Positions 9,576 to 18,528 of a stretch of DNA of 64,000 nt are shown piece after piece. The notes below the pieces were generated by a model. The model had not been told where the DNA came from. It saw only the letters and a program-made list of their open reading frames with translations, and did not search any database. Position numbers and translations under genes: made by a program. The stretch's first letter is position 1. The number at the start of each line of letters is the position of its first letter. Source of the DNA: Rhizobium terrae. Lineage in GTDB: Bacteria > Pseudomonadota > Alphaproteobacteria > Rhizobiales > Rhizobiaceae. The stretch covers positions 215,645 to 279,644 of the forward strand of contig NZ_QJKM01000010.1 of NCBI RefSeq assembly GCF_003425685.1, in the 5' to 3' direction.

Positions 9576-10733
9576 TCAGCGCGGCTTCTTGCCGAAGACT
9601 TTAATGTATTCGGCTTCGCCGCCTCTGGCCAGCGCGTCAGCCTGCTTGACCCAATCATCCCGCTCGATGCGGCCGCGGAAATTCAGATAACCATCGGCCC
9701 ATTCGATCTCGTCCTGCGTCCAGGCGGCGATCTGCGCGAAGGTGAAGATGCCGATGTCGTGAAGCGTCGCCTCGATCTTCGGGCCGACACCGGAAATCAA
9801 CTGCAGGTCGTCCGGCGCTGCCGGCTTTTCGATGCCCTTGGGGCGCCGAGGGTCGTCGAGCGACGGCTTTTCGACCTTGGCGGCAGGTTTTGCGGCGGAA
9901 GCGTCCGCCTCCCCGCTCTTCGCCGTACCGGACAGCGGCTGGGTTTCAGCTGCCTTGGCGTTTGCCGCGGAAGCGGCCGGTGCGGTTGCGGGCGTCTTCA
10001 GCTTCGGATCGGTCTCGGCAGCCGTATCCTTGGGACGGCCCGCGTCGGCCGGCGGCACGCTTGCGGCAGTCGCCGCCTCTTCCGCCGTCGGCTGCGGTTC
10101 CAGATTGGTGCGGACCGGTTTCACCTCTTCGAGAAGCGTCAGCGCGCCGCCTTCCGGAGCGGCGAAATGGCGGTCGATCTGCGGGCCGGGCTTCACTTCG
10201 TGACCCTTGCCGGCTTCGAAGGCATCAATGATCGCTTCCAGGCGCTCCGGCGTCAGATCCTCGTAGGCATCCTTGAAGATGATGACCATCGGCGCGTTGA
10301 CGCATGCGCCCTGACACTCGACCTCTTCCCACGACAGCGTGCCGTCGGCGTTGAGCGCGAATGGATCGTGATGGATCTTGTGCTGACAGACCTTCATCAG
10401 CTCTTCGGCACCGCGCAGCATGCAGGGCGTCGTGCCGCAGACCTGGATATGGGCGCGGGTACCGACCGGCTTCAGTTGGAACTGGGTATAGAAGGTCGCG
10501 ACTTCGAGGACGCGGATATAGGGCATATCGAGCTTGTTGGCGACGAACTCGATCGCTGCGCGGGTGACCCAGCCGTCCTGTTCCTGCGCGCGCATCAGCA
10601 GCGGAATGACGGCCGACTGCTGCCGGCCCGCCGGATATTTCCTGATCGTTGCCTCGGCCCAGACGGCATTTTCGTCATTGAAGGCGAATATTGCCGGCTG
10701 CACCTGGTCTTCGGCTAATCGACGAACGGACAT
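9576..10733 (-). CDS. nuoE: NADH-quinone oxidoreductase subunit E with long C-terminal helix-hairpin-helix extension
   Basis: Thioredoxin-fold 2Fe-2S subunit of the NADH module. The core (about residues 20-190) carries CGTTPCMLRG and ECQGACVNAPM, the four cluster ligands. The protein is 385 aa against roughly 160-220 aa in most bacteria. The extra part is an Ala/Pro/Glu linker (about 205-315) followed by a helix-hairpin-helix domain at 320-375 (LISGVGPKIEATLHDI). The same domain ends the separate gene at 7296-8018. It is followed by the coiled-coil gene at 9332-9565. Confidence 0.95.
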   Translation of the reverse strand: MSVRRLAEDQVQPAIFAFNDENAVWAEATIRKYPAGRQQSAVIPLLMRAQEQDGWVTRAAIEFVANKLDMPYIRVLEVATFYTQFQLKPVGTRAHIQVCGTTPCMLRGAEELMKVCQHKIHHDPFALNADGTLSWEEVECQGACVNAPMVIIFKDAYEDLTPERLEAIIDAFEAGKGHEVKPGPQIDRHFAAPEGGALTLLEEVKPVRTNLEPQPTAEEAATAASVPPADAGRPKDTAAETDPKLKTPATAPAASAANAKAAETQPLSGTAKSGEADASAAKPAAKVEKPSLDDPRRPKGIEKPAAPDDLQLISGVGPKIEATLHDIGIFTFAQIAAWTQDEIEWADGYLNFRGRIERDDWVKQADALARGGEAEYIKVFGKKPR

Positions 10734-10749
10734 TCTTTTCCACGCCTTA

Positions 10750-11013
10750 TCAGTTTATGGATCCACACCGCGATTTCGTGAGCGACACGAATTCGCAGGC
10801 ATAGGCAGACTTTTCTTTCTGCATGAACACTATGAACTTTGTTCCGTTGGGCACGGAGGCTTTGATCTCATATCCCTCGGACAGGAGATCTCCCATCGAT
10901 TTCGATCCGCCGGAGGCCGTCGCGCCGCCAAGCACCTCGGCCGACTGTCCTTGCTGCGCAAGGGCAGCCGAGGCGGCGAGGAACATGCCAGCGATGGCGG
11001 CGGCGCGGATCAT
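10750..11013 (-). CDS. Small secreted protein between nuoD and nuoE
   Basis: 87-aa protein with an evident signal peptide (MIRAAAIAGMFLAASAALAQ, cleavage expected after ALA) and a short mature part containing two cysteines (YACEF and SRCGS) that could form a periplasmic disulfide. Its start codon overlaps the nuoD stop at 11013 and nuoE begins 16 bp downstream, so it is embedded in the operon. No known catalytic motif. A periplasmic role linked to complex I is only inferred from position. Confidence 0.75.
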   Translation of the reverse strand: MIRAAAIAGMFLAASAALAQQGQSAEVLGGATASGGSKSMGDLLSEGYEIKASVPNGTKFIVFMQKEKSAYACEFVSLTKSRCGSIN

Positions 11014-12203
11014 CAGCGGTCCACCTCGCCGAACACGATATCGAGCGAACCGAGGACGGCCGAGACGTCCGCCAGCTGGTGTCCCCGACAGATGAAATCC
11101 ATGGCCTGGAGATGGGCATAACCCGGCGCACGGATCTTGCAGCGATAGGGCTTGTTGGTGCCGTCGGCGACGAGGAAGACGCCGAACTCGCCCTTCGGGG
11201 CTTCAACGGCCGCATAAACCTCGCCGGCCGGCACGTGATAGCCTTCGGTATAGAGCTTAAAGTGGTGGATCAGCGCTTCCATGGAGCGCTTCATCTCGCC
11301 GCGCTTCGGCGGCACCACCTTGCCGTCCGTCGACGAGAACGGGCCGGTCTTGGCGTCGGAGAGCAGGCGGTTGACGCATTGCTTCATGATCTTGCAGGCT
11401 TCGCGCATTTCGATCATGCGGATCAGGTAACGGTCGTAGCAATCGCCGTTCTTGCCGATCGGGATGTCGAAATCGAGTTCGGAATAACATTCGTAGGGCT
11501 GCGAGCGGCGCAGGTCCCAGGCGGCACCCGAACCGCGGACCATGACGCCCGAAAAGCCCCAGGCCCAGCAATCCTCCAGCTTCACGACGCCGATATCGAC
11601 GTTACGCTGCTTGAAGATGCGGTTACCAGTCAGCAATTCGTCGATGTCGTCGAGCTTCGCCGGGAATTCGTCGCACCACTTGCCGATATCCTCGACCAGT
11701 TCATGCGGCAGGTCCTGATGGACGCCACCCGGACGGAAATAGGCGGCATGCATGCGCGCGCCGCTGGCGCGCTCGTAGAATACCATCAGCTTTTCACGCT
11801 CTTCGAAGCCCCAGAGCGGCGGCGTCAGCGCGCCGACGTCCATGGCCTGGGTCGTGACGTTGAGAAGATGGGAGAGGATGCGGCCGATTTCCGAATAGAG
11901 CACGCGGATCAGCTGGCCGCGGATCGGGATCTGGATGTTGAGCAGCTTCTCGACGGCCAGCGCGAAAGCGTGCTCCTGGTTCATCGGCGCCACGTAATCG
12001 AGGCGATCGAAATAAGGAACCGCCTGCAGATAGGTCTTGGCCTCGATCAGCTTTTCGGTGCCGCGGTGCAGCAGGCCGATATGCGGATCGACACGCTCCA
12101 CGATTTCGCCATCAAGCTCCAGCACAAGACGGAGAACGCCGTGCGCCGCAGGGTGCTGGGGCCCAAAGTTGATATTGAAGTTGCGAACGTTATGTTCAGT
12201 CAT
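11013..12203 (-). CDS. nuoD: NADH-quinone oxidoreductase subunit D
   Basis: Quinone-site subunit homologous to hydrogenase large subunits. ATG 12203 gives 396 aa starting MTEHNVRNFNINFGPQHPAAHG, the standard rhizobial start and length; an upstream in-frame start would add seven residues without family support. Blocks DPHIGLLHRGTEKLIE and APKGEFGVFLVADG are visible. It follows nuoC by 72 bp and overlaps the small secreted protein gene by one base. Confidence 0.97.
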   Translation of the reverse strand: MTEHNVRNFNINFGPQHPAAHGVLRLVLELDGEIVERVDPHIGLLHRGTEKLIEAKTYLQAVPYFDRLDYVAPMNQEHAFALAVEKLLNIQIPIRGQLIRVLYSEIGRILSHLLNVTTQAMDVGALTPPLWGFEEREKLMVFYERASGARMHAAYFRPGGVHQDLPHELVEDIGKWCDEFPAKLDDIDELLTGNRIFKQRNVDIGVVKLEDCWAWGFSGVMVRGSGAAWDLRRSQPYECYSELDFDIPIGKNGDCYDRYLIRMIEMREACKIMKQCVNRLLSDAKTGPFSSTDGKVVPPKRGEMKRSMEALIHHFKLYTEGYHVPAGEVYAAVEAPKGEFGVFLVADGTNKPYRCKIRAPGYAHLQAMDFICRGHQLADVSAVLGSLDIVFGEVDR

Positions 12204-12275
12204 TGCTGCTTGCTCCGTGCCCATCGGGCGTCAAGCGGAAAGAAGTACGGTTAGGCCGGCGCAGACGCGCCAGTC

Positions 12276-12878
12276 TCAGGCCTTGGCTTTTTCGTCACCC
12301 GGCAGCACGTAATCTGTGCCTTCCCAGGGAGATAGGAAGTCGAAATTGCGAAATTCCTGGCGTAGCTCGACGGGTTCGTAGACGACACGCTTGGCGTTGT
12401 CGTCGTAGCGAACCTCGACGAAACCGGTCGTCGGGAAGTCCTTGCGTAGCGGATGGCCTTCGAAACCGTAATCCGTCAGGATGCGGCGCAGATCCGGATG
12501 GCCGGTGAACATGATGCCATACATGTCCCAGGCTTCGCGCTCGAACCAGTCGGCACCCGGATAAACGGCGCAGGCAGACGGCACCGGCTCGTCTTCAGCG
12601 GTGGCCACCTTGACGCGGATGCGCAGGTTCTGGCGCGGCGATAGGAGATGGTAGACGACGTCGAAGCGCTTTTCGCGCGCCGGATAGTCCACGCCGCAGA
12701 TGTCGATAAAGCTGACGAAAGCGCACTGTACGTCGTCGCGCAGGAAGGTCAGCAGCGGAATCAGGTTCTCGCCCGATGTCGTCAGGGTCAGTTCGCCATA
12801 GGCGAGCACCGCATCCTGCACGAGCGCCGGGCGCGCTTCGCGGATATAGATCGAAAGCTCGTTCAGGGCTTCACTCAT
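12276..12878 (-). CDS. nuoC: NADH-quinone oxidoreductase subunit C
   Basis: Peripheral-arm structural subunit (30 kDa homologue), 200 aa, not fused to nuoD. Signature YPGADWFEREAWDMYGIMFT followed by HPDLRRILTDYGFEGHPLRKDFP is the characteristic NuoC block. It lies 32 bp after nuoB and 72 bp before nuoD. No anomalies. Confidence 0.97.
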   Translation of the reverse strand: MSEALNELSIYIREARPALVQDAVLAYGELTLTTSGENLIPLLTFLRDDVQCAFVSFIDICGVDYPAREKRFDVVYHLLSPRQNLRIRVKVATAEDEPVPSACAVYPGADWFEREAWDMYGIMFTGHPDLRRILTDYGFEGHPLRKDFPTTGFVEVRYDDNAKRVVYEPVELRQEFRNFDFLSPWEGTDYVLPGDEKAKA

Positions 12879-12910
12879 TGTCTTGTCCTATCACCCTTGC
12901 CTTTCGGCCC

Positions 12911-13492
12911 TCAGCGCTCGATCGTGCCGGTCCGCCGGATCTTCTTCTGCAGCAGAAGCACGCCGTAAAGCAGCGCTTCCGCCGTGGGGGGACAGCCCGG
13001 AACGTAGATATCGATCGGCACGACGCGGTCGCAGCCACGCACCACCGAATAGGAATAATGGTAATAACCGCCGCCATTGGCGCAGGAGCCCATGGATATG
13101 ACGTAACGCGGCTCCGGCATCTGGTCATAGACCTTGCGGAGCGCCGGCGCCATCTTGTTGGTTAGGGTTCCGGCAACGATCATCACATCCGACTGGCGTG
13201 GGCTGGCGCGCGGCGCAAAACCGAAGCGCTCGACGTCGTAACGCGGCATGGAAAGCTGCATCATCTCGACCGCGCAGCAGGCGAGGCCGAAAGTCATCCA
13301 CATCAGCGAACCGGTGCGGGCCCAGTTGATCAGCTCGTCCGTAGAGGTGACGAGAAAACCCTTATCGGCGAGCTCGTTGTTGATCCCGCCGAAGAACGCG
13401 TCGTCGCTGCCGATGGGCTTGCCGGTATTCGGATCAATGATCCCCTTCGGCTGTGGCGCGACGAGAGTGCTGCCGCTGTCGACTACTCCCAT
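12911..13492 (-). CDS. nuoB: NADH-quinone oxidoreductase subunit B (cluster N2)
   Basis: Carries cluster N2, the last iron-sulfur centre before quinone. Ligand regions GLACCAVEMMQ, GSCANGGGYY and VPGCPPTAEAL are intact. The start was set at ATG 13492 (193 aa, MGVVDSGSTL) because a clear Shine-Dalgarno AAAGGAG sits about 8 nt upstream; the frame is open seven codons further. The gene overlaps the end of nuoA by 10 bp, so the nuoB ribosome site lies inside nuoA. Confidence 0.96.
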   Translation of the reverse strand: MGVVDSGSTLVAPQPKGIIDPNTGKPIGSDDAFFGGINNELADKGFLVTSTDELINWARTGSLMWMTFGLACCAVEMMQLSMPRYDVERFGFAPRASPRQSDVMIVAGTLTNKMAPALRKVYDQMPEPRYVISMGSCANGGGYYHYSYSVVRGCDRVVPIDIYVPGCPPTAEALLYGVLLLQKKIRRTGTIER

Positions 13493-13848
13493 TCCAGCGC
13501 TCCTTTCTTCCATTCATAAATAAAGCCGATCGTCAGGACGCCCAGGAAAACCATCATGGACCAGAAGCCGAACCAGCCAAGATCGCCGAACGACACCGCC
13601 CAGGGGAAAAGAAACGCCACCTCGAGGTCGAAGATGATGAAGAGGATCGAGACGAGGTAGAATCGGATGTCGAACTTCATGCGCGCATCGTCGAATGCAT
13701 TGAAACCGCACTCGTAAGCCGACAGCTTTTCCGAATCGGGCGCCTTATAGGCGACTGCAAAGGGCGCAACCAGAAGCGCGATACCAATCACCAGGGAAAT
13801 ACCGATGAAAATCGCGATCGGGATGTAGGAAGTGAGAAGTTCACTCAT
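13483..13848 (-). CDS. nuoA: NADH-quinone oxidoreductase subunit A
   Basis: First gene of the nuo operon; small three-helix membrane subunit (121 aa). Contains EKLSAYECGFNAFDDARMKF and FLVSILFIIFDLEVAFLFPW-like sequence, the classical NuoA signature including the redox-sensitive loop cysteine. The 260 bp between its start and the tRNA-Asp genes should carry the operon promoter, but no convincing -35/-10 pair was identified. Confidence 0.96.
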   Translation of the reverse strand: MSELLTSYIPIAIFIGISLVIGIALLVAPFAVAYKAPDSEKLSAYECGFNAFDDARMKFDIRFYLVSILFIIFDLEVAFLFPWAVSFGDLGWFGFWSMMVFLGVLTIGFIYEWKKGALEWE

Positions 13849-14109
13849 TATATTCTATCCCAGCTTGCCTGAAGCGCCGAGCGGCGCTTGATTCAATGCG
13901 CGGGCAAAGCGAACGTGCATTGCAACAACGCCGTGGTTAGCGCAGCCGAAGCCCCGGCGCAAGCGTTTTGAATGTCGCATCCCGTGCCAAAATGGAGCAA
14001 TTTAAACGTTTGGCACCGACCGTATCACCGCAACAACCATAAGCCCTGGACATGAAGGGCGAGCGAATACGCTATAAGCCCGAAAAGATATGCATCCGAA
14101 GGAGTTAAA

Positions 14110-14186
14110 TGGCGCGAGTGACGGGGCTCGAACCCGCGACCTCCGGCGTGACAGGCCGGCACTCTAACCGACTGAGCTACACCCGC
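14110..14186 (-). tRNA. tRNA-Asp (GTC), copy 1
   Basis: 77-nt gene with encoded CCA. Acceptor arms GCGGGTG/CACTCGC pair with one G.T wobble, the discriminator is G, and the D arm starts GCTCAGTCGG. The anticodon loop CTGTCAC reads GTC. The T arm contains GGTTCGAGCC. A second identical gene lies 61 bp away. Confidence 0.97.
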
Positions 14187-14247
14187 GCATAATGCCGACG
14201 TCGGCATGCTTCCAGGCAAAACCAGGAAGCGGATTTCGAGGCGGAGA

Positions 14248-14324
14248 TGGCGCGAGTGACGGGGCTCGAACCCGCGACCTCCGGCGTGACAGGCCGGCAC
14301 TCTAACCGACTGAGCTACACCCGC
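14248..14324 (-). tRNA. tRNA-Asp (GTC), copy 2
   Basis: 77-nt copy identical to the tRNA-Asp at 14110-14186, including the CCA end, anticodon loop CTGTCAC (GTC) and acceptor stem. The two copies are in the same orientation in front of the nuo operon and are probably co-transcribed. Confidence 0.97.
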
Positions 14325-14587
14325 GCATTACTCGTGAAGCCGAAGCCTCATCACCGGCGGCCTCGACCGTCCGGTTGAGCGGCTCTCTAAGGGGTTCGGG
14401 ATTGGGTGTCAAGCAGGTTTCAAGACAAAAGGATGACGCCTCGTCGCTTTGCCCGTTCCCACCCTTGTTCCGGCGGCCCTCCCCAAAAATTTCAAAAAAA
14501 CATCATGAAAGCTCTTGCGGTTTTTCCACGATCCGCATAGATCACGGCCACCGACGCGGCGGGACCTCAACGCCCCGCCAAGCGAGC

Positions 14588-14663
14588 GGGCGATTAGCTC
14601 AGTTGGTAGAGCGCCTCGTTTACACCGAGGATGTCGGGAGTTCGAGTCTCTCATCGCCCACCA
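14588..14663 (+). tRNA. tRNA-Val (TAC)
   Basis: 76-nt gene with encoded CCA. The acceptor arm GGGCGAT pairs with ATCGCCC, the anticodon stem CCTCG/CGAGG encloses loop TTTACAC reading TAC, and the T arm is GGAGTTCGAGTCTC. It is divergent from the two tRNA-Asp genes. Confidence 0.97.
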
Positions 14664-15074
14664 TTCTTGCCATATCGCTCCGTTTTTTTGCTCCGTTTGC
14701 CTGGTTGTGACTTGTGTTGTCTCCGGTGATTTTGAGCCGGAGAGCGGCAGCGTTAATATCGATAATAATCTCGCCGGCCAGCTCGATAAGAAACGGGATG
14801 AACCAATGGCCTCGGACCGCCGTTAGACCGTCCGGATTGCCTGTCGTTCAAAGCCGTTCTTGCGGCGAGTGATGAAGCCACAAACTGCGCATCGTTTCCA
14901 GACAATGTGTCTAGGCTTTGAATAGAGGCCCCAGGCTCGCAGCCAATGCCAATAGCCGGCTACTGGAAAAACAATTTGGTCTGCTGAAAATTTTCGTTTG
15001 ATTGTGACAGGGTGTTCGGAATTAAATCCATTTAAAGTTGCCGTTCCAGTCGCGCTCGGTCCTTAGAGACATTC
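14664..15074. other. Intergenic, no gene found
   Basis: 411 bp between tRNA-Val and the AlaX-type gene. Open frames here are short and overlap the tRNA. The last 100 bp are AT-richer (around 14960-15030) and probably hold the promoter of the gene at 15075. No tRNA, riboswitch or strong hairpin is recognised. Confidence 0.5.
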
Positions 15075-15788
15075 ATGTCAACGCGTCTTGAGTTCCTTGA
15101 CGATCCGTATCAGGTCGAAACCGAAGCTTTCGTGTTATCCCGGCGAGGCAATCAGCTAATTCTGGATCGTTCCGTGTTTTATCCCGGTATCGGCGTTTCT
15201 CCTGCCGATCAGGGCGTCATCATCCTCGACGCCAAGCGCCAAGTGAAAGTCAATCGCAGCGATTGGCACGACGAGCAGCCAGGCATCCTCGTCCATTTTT
15301 GCGAGGCACTTCCCGAAGACGTAGCTCCGGGCACCAAAGTCATCGCCAGAATCGATTGGGGATCGCGTTTTGCGGCGATGCGGACGCACACGGCCCTGCA
15401 CCTAGTATCGGTCGCCCTACCCTATCCTATGATCGAGGGAGAGATCCATGCCGGCTGGGGAAGCGCCACCTTCGAAGTCGATTCCACTGGTCTGGGCGCC
15501 CGGGAGCTTGAAAACGTGGTGCAGGATCTGGTGCAGCGGAAGCTGCCGGTCAAAGCGATATGGACCTTGCCGCCGTTGCGCGGCCGCCGGGTCAACGTCG
15601 GCTCCTTCGCCTGGCCGGGATCGAACGGCAAGGTGCGCGCAATCAGCATCGACGACGTCGATGAGCAACCCTGCGATGGCCTACATGTCCGCAACACTTT
15701 TGAGCTTGGCCAGGTGGAGATCACCGATCTTCGCCGGCTGGAAGGCAGGGGCTATCTTTGCGAACTGCGCATCGCAGATGCCGGTTAG
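15075..15788 (+). CDS. AlaX-type alanyl-tRNA editing protein
   Basis: 237-aa stand-alone homologue of the alanyl-tRNA synthetase editing domain, which hydrolyses mischarged Ser- or Gly-tRNA(Ala). The zinc-binding residues of the family are visible as HTALH (His105, His109) and QPCDGLHV (Cys200, His204). An N-terminal beta-rich portion (YPGIGVSPADQGVI) matches the FYPxxGGQpxDxG region, although the second glycine of that block is changed to Val. It is a single gene; the next gene is convergent. Substrate (Ser versus Gly) cannot be told from sequence. Confidence 0.9.
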   Translation: MSTRLEFLDDPYQVETEAFVLSRRGNQLILDRSVFYPGIGVSPADQGVIILDAKRQVKVNRSDWHDEQPGILVHFCEALPEDVAPGTKVIARIDWGSRFAAMRTHTALHLVSVALPYPMIEGEIHAGWGSATFEVDSTGLGARELENVVQDLVQRKLPVKAIWTLPPLRGRRVNVGSFAWPGSNGKVRAISIDDVDEQPCDGLHVRNTFELGQVEITDLRRLEGRGYLCELRIADAG

Positions 15789-15807
15789 CGCGGCGATTCG
15801 ACCAGGT

Positions 15808-16326
15808 TCAAGGTTCGGCCCGTGGCACGAGGTGAAGCCTTGGCCTGCAGACCTTCGGCGGGCGGCCGTTGACGATGTCGCAGCGCCGCTGCAAGCGCTC
15901 GGCGAGAATTGATCCTGCCCTTTCCATGGCGCGGCCGGTGAGCGCCGTCACCAGATCAGCCGTTTCCCTGAGTATCTGAAGACAAAGTGTCGGTTCGAGA
16001 TATTCCTGTAGGCGGAAATCATGCGTTCTTTCGAGAATCTCCCAATGCTGCCGCATTAGAGCATGATTTCCAGACAAGGACCCGATCCGTTCGTCCAATC
16101 GTTCCTGGAAGATGATGACGACCTCCCCTTCCGCGGCCGAGGCATCCGAATAAAACGGCGCGTAACTCCAATCGGTTACGATTGCCGGTGGACGCAACCC
16201 GACAAGGGTGAACTCCGCGATATTCTTTTCGATTGCAAAACGCTGAAATGCATATTCGATTTCGAAATCGTTCTGCAGGCCTCGACCTTTTTCGATCGAA
16301 CCGAATCCCGTGGAAAGCAGGCCCAT
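15808..16326 (-). CDS. HTH-less paralogue of neighbouring GntR-regulator effector domain (copy A)
   Basis: 172-aa protein with no DNA-binding motif. Its segment NHALMRQHWEILERTHDFRL aligns with NRKYQQVVHAFNSRTGLVRY of the GntR protein at 16439-17173. A block FTLVGLRPPAIV is shared with the stand-alone paralogue at 17391-17873 (FTFAGLRVPAVL). The helical layout fits the ligand-binding domain of FCD-type GntR regulators without the head. It could be a ligand-binding co-regulator or a decayed regulator. Start is ATG 16326 preceded by AAGGGAAAG. Confidence 0.7.
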   Translation of the reverse strand: MGLLSTGFGSIEKGRGLQNDFEIEYAFQRFAIEKNIAEFTLVGLRPPAIVTDWSYAPFYSDASAAEGEVVIIFQERLDERIGSLSGNHALMRQHWEILERTHDFRLQEYLEPTLCLQILRETADLVTALTGRAMERAGSILAERLQRRCDIVNGRPPKVCRPRLHLVPRAEP

Positions 16327-16438
16327 GGAACTTTCCCTTTTGCCTATTCAGGCGATAGAACCTCTCGCGATCGGACGCCCACCCCTGCCCTTGTCGGATC
16401 GTTCTCGAGACCGCCTCCGACGACGCCGATAAGCGACG

Positions 16439-17173
16439 TTAATCCAGCAGGTTCAGCCAGTTTGCACTCGCATTGGCGGAGCGAAGATTTCCTTCCTTCA
16501 CAAGTTCATAGAGGATATCAATCTTGCTCTTGAATTGCCGATTGAGATTGGCGATTGCACCCTTTGCCTGCCTCCGGTCCAAAAGCTCCACGAGTTCGCC
16601 CATATCGTCAGCGATTTGTGTAAACCGATCAGGACGCTGAAGATCCAGATAGCGCACAAGGCCCGTCCGACTGTTGAAGGCGTGAACGACCTGCTGATAT
16701 TTCCTATTGCCGGCCATCTTCGCAACGCCCTCGTACAGTTCCTCGATGAAGTCTTTGAAGAGCAGGGCGATATCTGCATGGTCGGCGGAGGGCGTCGAGA
16801 AGACGGGGAACTTCGGAAGCCCAAGATGCACCTTTCGGACCATTTCCATGTCGGCATCGATAACATGCCGAAGGATGGTCAATGCCAGATCATAGTCTTC
16901 CGCGATTTCCTCGACATTCAAGGGTTTGGAAAAATAACCGCTGCCGGGAATGTTTAAAATGACATCCTCGATCGCAAGGTGAATGAGAGCTTCCCGCACG
17001 GGCGTCCTGCTCATGCTGAGCCGTTGAGCAAGAATACCGGCATCGAGCTTCGTGTGGGGAGGCACTTTTTGAGAAACCAAGAGATGTTTTAATCGGGCAT
17101 AGACCTGGCCGGTCTTGAAGCGATCGGATACTCCCCTCTCCTCGCTACCGTCATTTTCACGATACATATACAT
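16439..17173 (-). CDS. GntR-family transcriptional regulator
   Basis: 244-aa regulator. Residues about 25-85 are a winged helix-turn-helix of GntR type: VYARLKHLLVSQKVPPHTKL, then LAQRLSMSRTPVREALIHLA. The C-terminal all-helical domain is the effector domain and is shared with two HTH-less neighbours and with the plus-strand regulator at 18529-19278. ATG 17173 is chosen because GGAGG lies five bases upstream; a TTG four codons earlier is possible. Ligand unknown; it may control the adjacent peptide-type ABC importer. Confidence 0.88.
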   Translation of the reverse strand: MYMYRENDGSEERGVSDRFKTGQVYARLKHLLVSQKVPPHTKLDAGILAQRLSMSRTPVREALIHLAIEDVILNIPGSGYFSKPLNVEEIAEDYDLALTILRHVIDADMEMVRKVHLGLPKFPVFSTPSADHADIALLFKDFIEELYEGVAKMAGNRKYQQVVHAFNSRTGLVRYLDLQRPDRFTQIADDMGELVELLDRRQAKGAIANLNRQFKSKIDILYELVKEGNLRSANASANWLNLLD

Positions 17174-17390
17174 CTGTTCCTCCAAGCCAGGGGTGACGGG
17201 GTGTGTCTACCCTCAGCTTTTGCACGCGGAGCGCACCTCTGGCGAAACCGGTGAGGCGAGCCCAATGCTACCGCTATCAGTTATTGTCCGGCATGCAGCC
17301 TCACCGCGACGCCAGTCCGAGACGTGCACGGAACATATTATACGTAGAGTAAGTTGCATAGTCACATTTCTGTCGTAAGGCGAATTCCCC

Positions 17391-17873
17391 CTACGGAATC
17401 GTGAGTTTTCTAGCGAATATGTCTATCCAGCGAAGCCGCGCTTCAAGGCTGGCGTTTAATGCATTTACAACCTGCCGTTTTGCACACGTGCGCAACGCCG
17501 TCACCAGATCAGCCGTCAGATGCAGAGCCTCCGGCGCAGTATCGGCGTTCAGGAGTTCGAACTCCCGGAACGCTCTTGATCGCTCGTTGAACGCCCATAT
17601 TTCGCGCAGCATTCGATTGTTGCGCGCCAGCATCGTGATGCGGTCATGTAAATGATCCTGGAAAATCACGACTTCCAGGCTGATGCCTGCAGGCAGTGAC
17701 ACCGATGGGGCGCCTGAAACACTTTCCAAAACAGCCGGAACCCGTAGACCGGCAAATGTGAAGGAACCGATCTCCTTGCGAACAGCATATTTCATAAGCA
17801 CATACGCAAAATCGAAGTCGTCGCGCAGCATTTTCAGGGCGTCATGAGAAGAATATCCCTCTGGTAAATGCAT
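17391..17873 (-). CDS. HTH-less paralogue of neighbouring GntR-regulator effector domain (copy B)
   Basis: 160-aa protein starting MHLPEGYSSH at ATG 17873, chosen because AAGGG lies 7 nt upstream and because it lines up with the start of copy A; a TTG start at 17930 would add 19 residues. Shared blocks with copy A are FTFAGLRVPAV, VVIFQDHLHDRI and NNRMLREIWAFNERSRAF. No DNA-binding domain, no signal peptide. Role unknown, probably binds the same class of ligand as the flanking GntR proteins. Confidence 0.7.
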   Translation of the reverse strand: MHLPEGYSSHDALKMLRDDFDFAYVLMKYAVRKEIGSFTFAGLRVPAVLESVSGAPSVSLPAGISLEVVIFQDHLHDRITMLARNNRMLREIWAFNERSRAFREFELLNADTAPEALHLTADLVTALRTCAKRQVVNALNASLEARLRWIDIFARKLTIP

Positions 17874-17930
17874 TCCCGAACCCTTCAAGGAAGAAATCCG
17901 CGCGCCGGCATCCTCCGCAATCTGCGCCAA

Positions 17931-18423
17931 ACAACCGCTTTATTCATCTGGTTGCAAGCCTCTTCCGGCAATTGCCAAACCTGCTCTCCTACATTTTCCG
18001 GAGACGAAACTTCCGATCAACAGAATTACTCCGGCCCGTGGCTGCACCAACCGTCCGTTCCGTCAGCCGCGCTCTTCCGTCATGCACATTCCAGCGTATA
18101 TGCAGCTATTGATATATATCCGCACCTGCCTTCAAAATATGGGGCACACCGTGTAAAGGCGGATATTCGCGAGATATATCCACGTATTATTCGGATATAT
18201 CGATGTATATTCAATTATATCATATTATAATCTTGCAAACATATTTATTTTTAGCAAACCTGAACTTCATGAAGATTAGATGACAATGACCGAGGTGAAA
18301 TCGATATTCACAGGTGCTAGGGCTCGATGACAATCCGGCAATGACTTGATGCCATCCGGGCAATCACCTAGCTGCCATGGGCATCGAAGCCGCTGTTTGT
18401 GCACCCAGACGCGATGAAGGGCG
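17931..18423. promoter_or_regulatory. AT-rich divergent intergenic region with repeated GATATATCC-type motifs
   Basis: About 490 bp between the HTH-less gene and the plus-strand GntR gene. Motifs of one type recur: GATATATATCCG at 18111-18122, an imperfect palindrome GGATAT...ATATATCC at 18161-18181, and CGGATATATCGATGTATATT around 18192-18211, followed by an AT-rich run to 18250. They look like a regulator-binding cluster for the local GntR proteins. No gene is seen. Confidence 0.45.
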
Positions 18424-18528
18424 ATGTCGGAACGACCCAAAAGCTTCCGGCTTTCCGCGCAGCAGCGGGACGCCCCATTACTCGAATGCATGCAACGCCT
18501 ACCTGAGTTGATGGAGCACCGAATTCCT

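Noticed and set aside
14025..14300. Open frame spanning the two tRNA-Asp genes
   Set aside because: The repeated peptide is only the translation of the duplicated tRNA; the tRNA structures are clear.
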